A DNA stretch of 64,000 nucleotides from Bradyrhizobium sp. NDS-1 (GTDB lineage: Bacteria; Pseudomonadota; Alphaproteobacteria; Rhizobiales; Xanthobacteraceae), in contig NZ_CP136628.1 of the NCBI RefSeq assembly GCF_032918005.1, forward strand, positions 4,511,501-4,575,500, written 5' to 3'. The position numbers were made by a program, and so were the translations under genes. This document shows positions 53,005-61,602 of this stretch, one piece after another. The notes below the pieces were generated by a model. That model made no database searches. It saw only the letters and a list, made by a program, of their open reading frames with translations, and had not been told where the DNA came from. Within the stretch, counting starts at the first letter, position 1; the number at the start of each line of letters is the position of its first letter.

Positions 53005-53814
53005 TCAGTCGAGGCCGATCAGGCGCGCGGTGATCGGCGACGACGGATCCTTCAGTCCGTCGATCACGGTAAAATGGTTCAGCCCGGGATCGACGACGAG
53101 GCGGGTCGGCACGTCAAACCCGGTCCAGACATTGGCCATCAGATCGGACTGGCGGATGAATTCGGGCCGCTCGCCGCCACCGACCCAGGCGGTGACAGGC
53201 GAATGCCCGCGCGGCAGATGCAGCGCTGCGCTTTCCAGCGTCGCCTCCTCCATCGTCATGCCGAGCGTCTCGTTCATCTTCGTCTTGAGCAGCGGACGAA
53301 GGTCGTGCAGGCCGCTGATCGAGAGCGTGCCTGCGATACGGTTGAAGACGGCAGGCTCGAGCCGGCTGTCGTCGCACAGCATGCGCGTGACGAGGTGGCC
53401 GCCGGCGGAATGGCCGGCGAGCCGGATCGGCCCTGCGACGAGCGAAGCCGCCTTGCCGATCGCGCCGGTGATCTCGACGGTGATGGCGCAGATGCTCGCA
53501 GCCGGCGTCAACGTGTAACTCGGCAACGCCACCGTCCAGCCGTGGTGGCGCGCACCTTCGGCAAGATCGGTCCATGTCGACTTGTCGAACCGCATCCAAT
53601 AGCCGCCATGCACGAAGACGACGAGACCCTTGCTGTCACCGTCAGGCAGGATCAGGTCGAGGCGCTGGCGTTCGCCCGGGCCATAGGCGATGTCGGCCCG
53701 AAAATCCTTCAGCCCGGCACGATAGGCCGCGGCTCGCTCCGTCCACAGTCCTGGCATCTTGTCCGAGCCCGGGATGTGGGCCGAATTGGCATAAGCATCA
53801 TCCCAATCGCGCAT
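53005..53814 (-). CDS. Alpha/beta hydrolase, arylformamidase-type, of the kyn operon
   Basis: A 269-residue esterase/formamidase fold protein. Oxyanion motif HGGYW (VVFVHGGYWMRF), nucleophile elbow GHSAGGH (LAGHSAGGHLVTRML), acid/base His in GLNHFTVI. It matches the animal/fungal AFMID type rather than the metal-dependent bacterial KynB. In operon before kynA (36-base gap) and so probably supplies kynurenine by removing the formyl group of N-formylkynurenine. Confidence 0.83.
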   Translation of the reverse strand: MRDWDDAYANSAHIPGSDKMPGLWTERAAAYRAGLKDFRADIAYGPGERQRLDLILPDGDSKGLVVFVHGGYWMRFDKSTWTDLAEGARHHGWTVALPSYTLTPAASICAITVEITGAIGKAASLVAGPIRLAGHSAGGHLVTRMLCDDSRLEPAVFNRIAGTLSISGLHDLRPLLKTKMNETLGMTMEEATLESAALHLPRGHSPVTAWVGGGERPEFIRQSDLMANVWTGFDVPTRLVVDPGLNHFTVIDGLKDPSSPITARLIGLD

Positions 53815-53941
53815 TGTGACTCCACTCGTCCACCGAACCGGCCGCCAGTCTGCCACCGGCGCGGGCGGCATCCTAGTCTTTATTTTAAGCTTAAAGGATT
53901 TGGAGAGGCCGATGATTTGCGCACCGGGCGCTTCGGCCGAG

Positions 53942-54041
53942 GTGCCGCAGGGTGGGCAAAACGGAGCGTGCCCACGCATTTGGCCATGGCGGAGAAAATG
54001 GGTGGGCGTGTTGCTTCGCGCCTTTGCCCACCCTGGGGCAC
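53942..54041. repeat. 100-bp inverted-repeat element
   Basis: Arms GTGCCGCAGGGTGGGCAAA (53942-53960) and TTTGCCCACCCTGGGGCAC (54023-54041) match at 18 of 19 positions. The element sits just past the M20 peptidase gene and ahead of the kyn operon, and holds no reading frame of its own. Confidence 0.75.
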
Positions 54042-54057
54042 CGCGAGATTTCGCTCG

Positions 54058-55335
54058 CTACGCCTTCTCCACGCCGCACCATTCCGCGATGAACAGCGCC
54101 ATCGCCTTGGACGTCTTCTTGAGCGACTCCAGCTCGACGAATTCGTTGAAGCCGTGCATTTCGCCGCCGCTGGCGCCGAAGCACAAGCTTGGGATGCCCT
54201 CGTTGAGGCCGTAGAAACGGGTGTCGGTGAGCGCGGTGAAGACGAGATCCTCCGGCACGCCGCCGTAGACCTTGCCGAACGCGCTGGCGAACGCGGCCTC
54301 CGGCGCGGCAGCGTCGGTCAGCTCATAGCCTTCCGACAGGAAGCCCGACCACACGATCTCGGGCGGATTGTTGGCGAGGAAGCGGTGGTTGCGCGCCGCA
54401 GCCGCGACGCAGGCCGTGATCTCCTTCTGGTGATCGGCGATCGACCATCCCGGTAGCACCGCGATCCGGCAATCGACGTCGCACCAGGCCGGCACGCTGG
54501 AAGCCCAGTCGCCCCCCTTGATGATGCCGGGGTTGAAGTTGATCGGATGGTTCAACGTCTTGAAGTGCCGATCGGCTTTCGCACGCTCGTTCCACTCGAT
54601 CTCGAGTTTTTGCAGCGCCTGGATCAAGTGGTACGCCGCCATGATCGCATTTGCCCCGGAGCCGGCGAAGGCCACGTGAGTCGGATGGCCCTTCACGCGC
54701 AGGCGGAACCAGATCACGCCGACCTGCGAGCGCACCATCTTGCCGCCGGTCGGCTCCGGAATGAAGCAGGCCTCGGCACGGTAGCCGCGCTGCAGCGTCG
54801 AAAGCGCACCGACGCCGGTGCTCTCTTCCTCGATCACGGATTGAAAATGGATCCGCGCCGTCGGCTTGAAGCCCGCGGCCTTGATTGCGTCCAGCGCATA
54901 GAGCGCGCCGATGGTCCCCGACTTCATGTCGCACGCGCCGCGGCCGAACATCTTGCCGTCCTTGACGACGGGCGAAAACGGCGGCGTGTCCCATAATTCC
55001 AGCGGCCCGGCCGGCACTACATCGCAGTGCCCCTGGAGGATCAGCGATTTGCCGCCGTTCGTTTGCGGGCGGTAGGTCCCCACCACCGAGCGCGCCCTGG
55101 AGAAATCATGCTCGATCGGGCCGAAGCCGCGCAGATCCTTGAGGTCGTCGACGTTGATGTGCCAATCGTCGACCTCATAGCCACGCTCGCGCAGGAGGTC
55201 GCCGATCATGTCCTGGCACGGCCCCTCCGCCCCTCGTGTCGAAGGGATCGCGACGAAATCGCGTGTGGTGGCAAGCTGGGCTTCGAAGCCGGCGTCGACG
55301 GCGTCGAGAATCCTCTGCTGCATTTCGGCATTCAT
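54058..55335 (-). CDS. M20 family peptidase/deacylase (ArgE/DapE type)
   Basis: A 425-residue zinc aminoacylase/peptidase. Metal and catalytic residues lie in LQGHCDVVPAGP (His103, Asp105), GRGACDMKSG (Asp136) and SVIEEESTGVGAL (Glu169, Glu170), with a later His in GASGGEMHGFNE. The dimerisation domain is near residues 210-315. GGAG is about eight bases before the ATG at 55335. Acts on N-acyl amino acids or small peptides; the exact substrate is unknown. Confidence 0.9.
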   Translation of the reverse strand: MNAEMQQRILDAVDAGFEAQLATTRDFVAIPSTRGAEGPCQDMIGDLLRERGYEVDDWHINVDDLKDLRGFGPIEHDFSRARSVVGTYRPQTNGGKSLILQGHCDVVPAGPLELWDTPPFSPVVKDGKMFGRGACDMKSGTIGALYALDAIKAAGFKPTARIHFQSVIEEESTGVGALSTLQRGYRAEACFIPEPTGGKMVRSQVGVIWFRLRVKGHPTHVAFAGSGANAIMAAYHLIQALQKLEIEWNERAKADRHFKTLNHPINFNPGIIKGGDWASSVPAWCDVDCRIAVLPGWSIADHQKEITACVAAAARNHRFLANNPPEIVWSGFLSEGYELTDAAAPEAAFASAFGKVYGGVPEDLVFTALTDTRFYGLNEGIPSLCFGASGGEMHGFNEFVELESLKKTSKAMALFIAEWCGVEKA

Positions 55336-55388
55336 CAGGCAACTCCAGGCATTCCAATGGTCCCAAGGAGTGCGCAAACTAGCCGATT

Positions 55389-56114
55389 TCAGCCGTTCGG
55401 GTACTCCACAAAATAAGCATCCCGCAATGCATCTTCGAGCAGCCGGCCCTCGGAATAGCCACTCAATGTCGCCGGGCGCGTGACGCCGTCGAGCAGGCGC
55501 GGGCACGGTTCCGGCGTGCCGATCACGGTGCGCACCGGGATGCGCTCGGCATAGATCGGCAAGGCATAGTCCTCGTCGTCGTCAGCGACGCCCTTGGCGC
55601 GGATCTTGGCCGAAGCTTCCTCGATCTCCATGGCGATGAAGGACGTCGCCTTGATCTCCTGCGTGGTACTTGCCCTGAGGCTGGCGGTGCGGTCCGGGAA
55701 GAAGCGGTCGACCATCGCGATGACCGCGCGTGCCTTCTCCGCGGGATCGGTGACGAGATAGGCGGTGCCGAACGCCATCACCGCCCGGTAGTCGGCGGAG
55801 TGGTTGAATCCGCAGCGCGCCAGCACGAGGCTGTCGAGATGGGCGACCGTGAGACACACGCGCTCGCCCCTGGTCTGATTGCGCAGCATCCGGCTGGCGC
55901 TCGAGCCGTGCCAGTACAGCTTCGTACCCTCGCGCCAGAAGAAGGTCGGCGTGCAATAGGGCTGGCCGTCAATGGCGTAGGAGACGTGGCAGAGCATCGA
56001 GGAATCCAGGATGCGATGGACCGTCTCGTGATCATAGAAGCCGCGGTCGTGACGGCGCTTCACCTGGTTGCGCGCCGATGTCGGATAGGAATTCGGGGTC
56101 TCGGTCTGGCTCAC
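55389..56114 (-). CDS. Pyridoxamine 5'-phosphate oxidase (PPOX)-fold flavoprotein
   Basis: A 241-residue FMN-binding split-barrel protein of the NimA/PPOX-like type: HRILDSSMLCHVSYAIDGQPYCTPTFFWREGTKLYWHGSSAS, then FGTAYLVTDPAEKARAVIAMVDRFFP. The family reduces nitro or flavin substrates or binds B6-type compounds. GTG at 56114 has AGGAG six bases upstream. Divergent from a MocR regulator, a common arrangement in which MocR controls a B6-related or amine gene. Confidence 0.84.
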   Translation of the reverse strand: MSQTETPNSYPTSARNQVKRRHDRGFYDHETVHRILDSSMLCHVSYAIDGQPYCTPTFFWREGTKLYWHGSSASRMLRNQTRGERVCLTVAHLDSLVLARCGFNHSADYRAVMAFGTAYLVTDPAEKARAVIAMVDRFFPDRTASLRASTTQEIKATSFIAMEIEEASAKIRAKGVADDDEDYALPIYAERIPVRTVIGTPEPCPRLLDGVTRPATLSGYSEGRLLEDALRDAYFVEYPNG

Positions 56115-56189
56115 GACGGCTCCTGCTCGGATTGAAAGACTCTGGGAGCAGTTGTAGCGGAGCATTTGGTCTGCGATAGTTCCAATTCC

Positions 56190-57662
56190 ATGCAAAAAAT
56201 TCCGACCAATTCGCTCCCCTCTCCGGCCAGGACCGAGCTGCCGCTCGACCTCGCCGGCCCGCACGTCACGCCGGGCGCCTCCGCCGCGCACCGGCTCTAT
56301 CAGGCGCTGTGCGAGATGATCGTCTCCGGCCTCGTCAAGCCCGGCGAGGCGCTGCCGCCGTCACGCACGCTGGCCAGGCAGACCGGCTTTCGGCGCAATG
56401 CCGTCGTCGCCGCCTATGAGCGCCTGATCGCCGATGGCTTTGCCGAGGCCACCGTTGGCTCCGGAACGTTCGTCGCCGCGCGCATCCCCGCGCGTGCGGC
56501 CGAACCGACGAGGCCGAGGGCGGCTGTCGCAACGCCCGGGCAAGGCGCGTTCGCACTCGGCTGCACGCATGTCGACGAACGCGCGGTGCAGCGCTTTCGC
56601 GCCTTCGTCGGCCGCCGCATGCGCGCCTTCGGCCCCGAGCACCTTCACTATGGCGATCCGCGCGGCAGCCGTGAGCTGCGCGAGGCAATCGCCGATCATT
56701 TGTTGTCGGCGCGCGGGCTGCGCTGCGATCCCGACCAGATCATGCTGACGTCGGGCACCCTGCACGCCCTGCGCATCGTGCTGAGCGCGATCCTCAAAGC
56801 GGACGACCAGGTCTGGTGCGAGGATCCCGGCTATCCCGCCGCGCGCAACACTGTCGCGCATTGCGGCTATCGCGCCGTGCCCATTCCCGTCGATGTGCAC
56901 GGCATGCGCGTCGCCAAGGGCCGCGCCGCAGCGCCGTCGGCGCGAGCAGCCTATGTCACGCCGTCGCACCAGTTTCCGCTGGGCGTGCAGATGTCGATGC
57001 CGCGGCGGCTCGAGCTGCTGGATTGGGCCAAGCAAGCCGGTGCTTTCGTGCTGGAGGACGACTACGACAGCGAGTTTCGCTACGACGGCGCACCGCTGAT
57101 GTCGCTCGCCGGCATTGATCGTCTCCAGCGCGTGATCTACCTGGGCACCTTTGCCAAGACGCTGTTTCCAGGTCTGCGCATCGGTTATTGCGCTCTGCCC
57201 GAACGCCTGATCACGGACGTAACGGCCGCGCGCGCGGCGCTCGACCGCTTCCCCGGGACGCTGATGGAAGGCGCGGTGGCCGACATGCTCAATTCGGGCG
57301 CGTTCGCCGCAAACCTCAGGCGCGTCCGCAAGCTCTACCGAGAGGCGCGGGACGTGCTGGCCGAAACGCTGGAAGCCGCATCCGATGGCGCGCTATCGGT
57401 GCCGGTGCCGTCACAAGGCCTGCACCTGGTCGCCCGGTTCGATCCCTCGATCGACCTGTCGGTGGCCGCGCGGGCCAAGCAGGCGGCCGGCGCGGAAGGC
57501 TGGCTGTTGGCGGACACCTATTCGCGCGCGCGCCCTCTGCCAGGCTTCGTGCTGGGATTTTCAGGGCATGCAGTTCCACAGCTCGTGGCATCTGCCGAAC
57601 GGCTCGCGCGGGAATCACGGTCGGCCCTGCGCGCGAAAAGCAGGTCGGTTCGGCCGGCATAA
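56190..57662 (+). CDS. MocR-type GntR family regulator with aminotransferase domain
   Basis: A 490-residue fusion: an N-terminal GntR winged helix (about 35-100; ALCEMIVSGLVKPGEALPPSRTLARQTGFRRNAVVAAYERL) and a C-terminal class I aminotransferase-like domain with the PLP Lys in LGTFAKTLFPGLRIGY and DDYDSEFRYDG. MocR regulators bind PLP and an amino acid to control nearby genes. Divergent from the PPOX gene, which is its likely target. ATG at 56190; no strong ribosome-binding site. Confidence 0.88.
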   Translation: MQKIPTNSLPSPARTELPLDLAGPHVTPGASAAHRLYQALCEMIVSGLVKPGEALPPSRTLARQTGFRRNAVVAAYERLIADGFAEATVGSGTFVAARIPARAAEPTRPRAAVATPGQGAFALGCTHVDERAVQRFRAFVGRRMRAFGPEHLHYGDPRGSRELREAIADHLLSARGLRCDPDQIMLTSGTLHALRIVLSAILKADDQVWCEDPGYPAARNTVAHCGYRAVPIPVDVHGMRVAKGRAAAPSARAAYVTPSHQFPLGVQMSMPRRLELLDWAKQAGAFVLEDDYDSEFRYDGAPLMSLAGIDRLQRVIYLGTFAKTLFPGLRIGYCALPERLITDVTAARAALDRFPGTLMEGAVADMLNSGAFAANLRRVRKLYREARDVLAETLEAASDGALSVPVPSQGLHLVARFDPSIDLSVAARAKQAAGAEGWLLADTYSRARPLPGFVLGFSGHAVPQLVASAERLARESRSALRAKSRSVRPA

Positions 57663-57726
57663 TCAAGCTTCACTATCAGAATCGCTGACCGCTCCCTACA
57701 TTGCGTCGCAGCTTTCGGGAGCCTTC

Positions 57727-57975
57727 ATGATGTCACTCCGCCACGCGACCTGCCTCTCGCTCCTGGTTTCCCTCGCGCTTGCCTCGACCGCGCGCGCTGC
57801 CACCATCGGGCGTGAGCAGGACATCGTGGATCTGAAGCTCGGCCAGCGCGTGCTGGTGGATGACGGAACCTGCCCCGCGGGACAAGTCAGGGAAGTGCGC
57901 GGCGCAAGGATGACCGACAAGGGCGTCTCGCGCACGAGCTCCTGCGTGCCGCGGCACGGGCCGAAAATAAAATGA
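57727..57975 (+). CDS. Small secreted hypothetical protein
   Basis: An 82-residue exported protein. The signal peptide is residues 1-24 (MMSLRHATCLSLLVSLALAS..ARA). The mature part has a compact beta pattern (VDLKLGQRVLVDDGTCPAGQVREVRGARM) with two Cys that may form a disulfide. GGGAG is six bases before the first ATG. No family recognised with certainty; rhizobial genomes carry several of these. Confidence 0.7.
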   Translation: MMSLRHATCLSLLVSLALASTARAATIGREQDIVDLKLGQRVLVDDGTCPAGQVREVRGARMTDKGVSRTSSCVPRHGPKIK

Positions 57976-57987
57976 TGGCCTGAGAAG

Positions 57988-58350
57988 CTACTTCGCCGGA
58001 TCGAACATGCACTGCAAGGTCGGCTTGGCGATCTTTGTGAAGGTCGGGCCAATCTCACCCTGCTTGGAGACCGGAACCCAGTCGGTTTCGATGGTGGGCA
58101 CACCGGTCTCGCTGATGCCACGCAACAGCGCTTCGCGCAGGTCGCGGTCCTCGACGGCGGCCGCGGCGTGATCGTGCAAGCAGCCGCAGACTTGCTCCGG
58201 GTGCTCCCAGCGCCCGGTCATGTGCGGCGCGCACTGGCGCACGAATTCGCTGCGGGGATCCGGCAACCTCGTGGGCGCGCGCACCTGCGCCTGAGCGGCA
58301 GTGATCGTGAGAACAGAGACGAATACAGCGGCGCAAAATCGGACGATCAT
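57988..58350 (-). CDS. Secreted hypothetical protein with four Cys
   Basis: A 120-residue protein with a signal peptide (residues 1-21, ending AAQAQ). The mature part has Cys in VRQCAPHM, QVCGCLHDH and LQCMF, spaced for two disulfides. Convergent with the preceding secreted-protein gene (12-base gap). The ribosome-binding site is weak. No family recognised. Confidence 0.65.
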   Translation of the reverse strand: MIVRFCAAVFVSVLTITAAQAQVRAPTRLPDPRSEFVRQCAPHMTGRWEHPEQVCGCLHDHAAAAVEDRDLREALLRGISETGVPTIETDWVPVSKQGEIGPTFTKIAKPTLQCMFDPAK

Positions 58351-58384
58351 GAAGGCCTTTATCGGCTGAATCTCTTGTTGTCGA

Positions 58385-58549
58385 TCAGAAGCGCGCTGCA
58401 ACCACGATCGGCTGCGACGTCGTGGTGATGACCGGCGAGCCGCTGTACTGGAAGGTGCCGACGCCGGGCAGATTGCCGTCCGGCGAGCCCGCGAACGAGG
58501 AACCCGCAACCACGAAAGCGAAAGCAAGGATGAAGCTGAGCGTGCGCAT
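58385..58549 (-). CDS. Short secreted peptide (54 aa)
   Basis: A tiny protein: signal peptide (MRTLSFILAFAFVVAGSSFA) then a 34-residue mature part SPDGNLPGVGTFQYSGSPVI and so on. GGAGA precedes the ATG at 58549 by about seven bases. Short and with no domain, but the signal peptide and start make it a likely real gene. It is 35 bases upstream of, and co-directional with, the four-Cys secreted protein. Confidence 0.6.
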   Translation of the reverse strand: MRTLSFILAFAFVVAGSSFAGSPDGNLPGVGTFQYSGSPVITTTSQPIVVAARF

Positions 58550-59177
58550 GGTCTTGTCTCCGAATTCCGTGGCCGGCGGTGCGCCGTTCGTCGTTGTGAA
58601 GCTGATAACCATGGGCGGTTTCGCCCGTGATGCGCCAAACGCGCAAAATGGTTTCATCTTGCGTGAGAATTGTTTCGTCCGGTCCTAGCCGACGACACAA
58701 TTCTCCGAAAATACCAATCATTTCAGGAAGGTCTCGCCGGAGATCAAGGTGGCCTGCCAAGTTCCGGCACCGGTACGCGAACACACCCGACGCAGCCGCC
58801 GTCATGCTCCCGCCTCACGCGCTTCACACGCATTTTACGTTTTTCTGCTGAAGAGGCTGGCAAACGAAGGCTGGGTCTTATCGAACCGGGGGCGCGTTCG
58901 CTGCGACCCAAGCCATCGAAACCTGGACGCCCGGAGCACCGGGCGCGTTGACTTGAGGATGGCCATTATGGTGGCGCAAGATCGCGCAACGCCGCGCGAG
59001 GCGGACCAACGGACGGAGAGCGGAGATCGACGACCCAGTCGCGTCGCCTCAGCCGGCGCGATGTCGCTGCAATCTGGCCGCGGCTTTGAGGCCGCTCCAC
59101 AGGCATTCGTGCGGCTGACCGGCTCGCATCTTGTCAAACCCTAGGCCAGCCGCGCCTCTATCACTGGCGAAAGCGCG
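58550..59177. other. Long intergenic region, no clear gene
   Basis: 628 bases between a secreted peptide gene and creA. Several frames are open by chance in this GC-rich DNA, including one starting with ATG near 58961 behind GAGGATGG, but none has a recognisable domain or signal. A small RNA or an unrecognised peptide is possible. Confidence 0.4.
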
Positions 59178-59726
59178 TCAGTGCGTGAAGAACTCGCCGC
59201 ACTTCTGGACGTTTGCGTCCGCCGGTCCCCACGGCATGATCGGCACGGTCGAGGTCGAGTTCTTCGGCGAGCCTTCGATCAGCCTGTCCGAATAGACCAT
59301 GTAGACCAGCACGTTGCGCTTGGCGTCGCAGCCGCGGACAATCTGCATCTTCTTGAAGAACAGCGAACGGCGCTGACGGAACATGTCGTCGCCCTGCTCC
59401 ATCTTGTTCTTGAACTTGATCGGGCCGACCTGGCGGCAGGCCAGTGAGATGTCCGAGACCTCCTCGGCAAGGCCAAGCCAACCCTTGAAGCCTCCCTTCT
59501 CCGGCACCGTGAAATGACAGGCGACGCCCTCGACTTCGGGATCGTCGAGACCATAGGTCGCAAGCTTGTCGTTCGGGCTCATCCATTTGAACACGGTGGA
59601 GCGGCGGAAGATCAGATCGGGCTCGTCGGCAGCTTGGACGGACGCCGCCGGCACAGCCAAGGCCAGGAGGAATAAGGCAAGGCCTTTCAAGCGGATGCCG
59701 GCAAGACCAGGGAAACGAGATGACAT
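59178..59726 (-). CDS. creA: CreA family periplasmic protein
   Basis: A 182-residue exported protein. A signal peptide (to about residue 33, ending SVQAA) precedes the CreA core: RRSTVFKWMSPNDKLATYGLDDPEVEGVACHFT, then VSDISLACRQVGPI, RQRRSLFFKKMQIVRGCDAKRNVLVYMVYSDRLIEGSP and STVPIMPWG. Periplasmic; the family's role is unknown. GGAGAA precedes the ATG at 59726. Confidence 0.92.
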   Translation of the reverse strand: MSSRFPGLAGIRLKGLALFLLALAVPAASVQAADEPDLIFRRSTVFKWMSPNDKLATYGLDDPEVEGVACHFTVPEKGGFKGWLGLAEEVSDISLACRQVGPIKFKNKMEQGDDMFRQRRSLFFKKMQIVRGCDAKRNVLVYMVYSDRLIEGSPKNSTSTVPIMPWGPADANVQKCGEFFTH

Positions 59727-59922
59727 GAAGTTCTCCGGTAACAAGTCCCTGCAATGTAGGAACGCGTCCGCCCGACAGGAAGACGACAGGCAGCCGGCGG
59801 TGGCCGCTGTTTACCGCTCTGTGAGGCTTTTTTGCTACGTCTTGAACAAAAGTAGCTAACGGCAGAACCGCGCTGCTGGTGAACGCGTATCCCCTTTGCG
59901 AGACTAACGTCTGATTTGGATT

Positions 59923-61503
59923 ATGGATTCGAGGATGTTCAGCGTGAACGGGTCGGGTTTTTCTGCCAAGCCGGCGCGGCTTTGGCAGGTCGCCATCTTG
60001 ACGGCGGCGGGTGCAATCGGCGCGACCAGCCAGGCAGACGCAGCCTATTATTATTGGACGGATTATTCCGACGGATCCTATTACGCTCGGCAGGGCCGGC
60101 ATCCCGAGATACAGCGCCAGAAGCCCCAGAAGCGTGGCGCGGCCGGCAAGAAAGACGCTGTCGCCGAGAAGGAAGCCGGCACCAAGCCACAAGGGCCATT
60201 GGTCATCGTCGTCTCGATCGACCGACAGAAGGTGACGGTCTACGACACCAAAGGCCTGTTCGCGGAATCTCCGGTGTCAACAGGCATGAAGGGCCATTCG
60301 ACGCCGATGGGTGTGTTCAGCGTCATCCAGAAGCACAAATTCCACCGCTCCAACATCTATAGCGGCGCGCCGATGCCGTACATGCAACGGATCACCTGGT
60401 CCGGGGTCGCCATGCATGCCGGCGCGTTGCCGGGCTATCCGGCCTCGCATGGCTGCATCCGCATGCCGATGGCGTTCGCGATGAAGATGTGGAATTGGAC
60501 CAGGATGGGCGCGCGCGTCATCGTCGCGCCCGGCGAGGTGACGCCGCACAGCTTCTCCCATCCCCTGCTCGCCTCCGTGCGCGTGCCACCGCAGCCTGTT
60601 GCCAACCTCGAGCCGCAGACCAATGTGGGCGACAAGGCAGACAAGGGCGCCGCGCAAACCAAAGCCACCGAGATCAAGCCTGTCGAAACCAAGACCGCCA
60701 GCGCCGACAGCGGGGTCGAGCTACGCACCTCCGTCGGCCATGCCGTGATGTCGGATGTGACCACGGGGAATGCGGCCGCCCACGAGGAAGCCGCCGACAA
60801 GGCCAGGACGGCTGAGGCAACCGACGCGACCAAGCCGCAGTCGGCAGATGCCGCCAAGCCGGCCAACGAGGACAAGCCCGCCGACAAGGCCGAGCCGACC
60901 AGGACGCAAGCGGCGGGCTCCGCAAAGACGCCAGATGCACCGGCGCCTGCGCTCGCCGCCCCGCCCGATGCGAAGAAGGACGAGAGCCGCATGGCCGAGC
61001 CGGCGCCGGCCGCGAAGCCGGAGGCACCCAAGCGGGCCGGCCAGATCGCCGTCTTCATCAGCCGCAAGGATTCCAAGCTCTACGTGCGGCAGAATTTTGC
61101 GCCGCTGTTCGAGGTGCCGGTCACGATCGCCCCAAGCGACCGGCCGCTCGGCACGCATATCTTCACCGCTGAACTCGACAAGATCGATACCAATGCGCTG
61201 CGTTGGTCGGTGGTGTCTCTGCCCGTCTCCGCCCGTTCCGCGGCACGCGAGGACGATGGCCGCCTCACGCGCGGCCAGCGCGGCGCTGCCGTGATCCCCG
61301 TCGCCGCCAAGCCCGTGACTGCCAAGCCGGTGGTCACGCCGGACAGCCCGGCTGCAGCCCTCGACCGCATCTCGATCCCCGCCGACACCATGGCGAAGAT
61401 CAACGAGATGCTGACCACTGGCGGCTCGATCATCATCTCCGACCAGGGCATCAACCAGGGCGAGACCGGCGAAGGCACCGACTTCATAGTCCGCCTCTAT
61501 TAG
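59923..61503 (+). CDS. Two-domain L,D-transpeptidase with degenerate second domain
   Basis: A 526-residue exported protein. A signal peptide ends near residue 40 (TSQADA). YkuD domain 1 (about 92-205) has the active-site MHAGALPGYPASHGCIRM (His165, His176, Cys178). A long Lys/Ala/Pro linker follows, then a second YkuD-like region (about 373-526: GQIAVFISRKDSKLYVRQN, RPLGTHIFTAE, IISDQGINQGETGEGTDFIV) without the HxxGxxxxSHGC signature, so probably inactive. Likely peptidoglycan cross-linking. Confidence 0.88.
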   Translation: MDSRMFSVNGSGFSAKPARLWQVAILTAAGAIGATSQADAAYYYWTDYSDGSYYARQGRHPEIQRQKPQKRGAAGKKDAVAEKEAGTKPQGPLVIVVSIDRQKVTVYDTKGLFAESPVSTGMKGHSTPMGVFSVIQKHKFHRSNIYSGAPMPYMQRITWSGVAMHAGALPGYPASHGCIRMPMAFAMKMWNWTRMGARVIVAPGEVTPHSFSHPLLASVRVPPQPVANLEPQTNVGDKADKGAAQTKATEIKPVETKTASADSGVELRTSVGHAVMSDVTTGNAAAHEEAADKARTAEATDATKPQSADAAKPANEDKPADKAEPTRTQAAGSAKTPDAPAPALAAPPDAKKDESRMAEPAPAAKPEAPKRAGQIAVFISRKDSKLYVRQNFAPLFEVPVTIAPSDRPLGTHIFTAELDKIDTNALRWSVVSLPVSARSAAREDDGRLTRGQRGAAVIPVAAKPVTAKPVVTPDSPAAALDRISIPADTMAKINEMLTTGGSIIISDQGINQGETGEGTDFIVRLY

Positions 61504-61602
61504 GCATTAGGCCCGCTCGCCCCGCCAGATAACGCGGTGTTGACGAGGTGGATCGCACCGGCGGAGTAACATGTGCTCCGGATCATTTCGGGGGACGCCG
61601 TC

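Noticed and set aside
58749..59144. 131-codon open frame in the long gap before creA
   Set aside because: No ribosome-binding site, biased residue composition and no domain; reported only as an unassigned gap.
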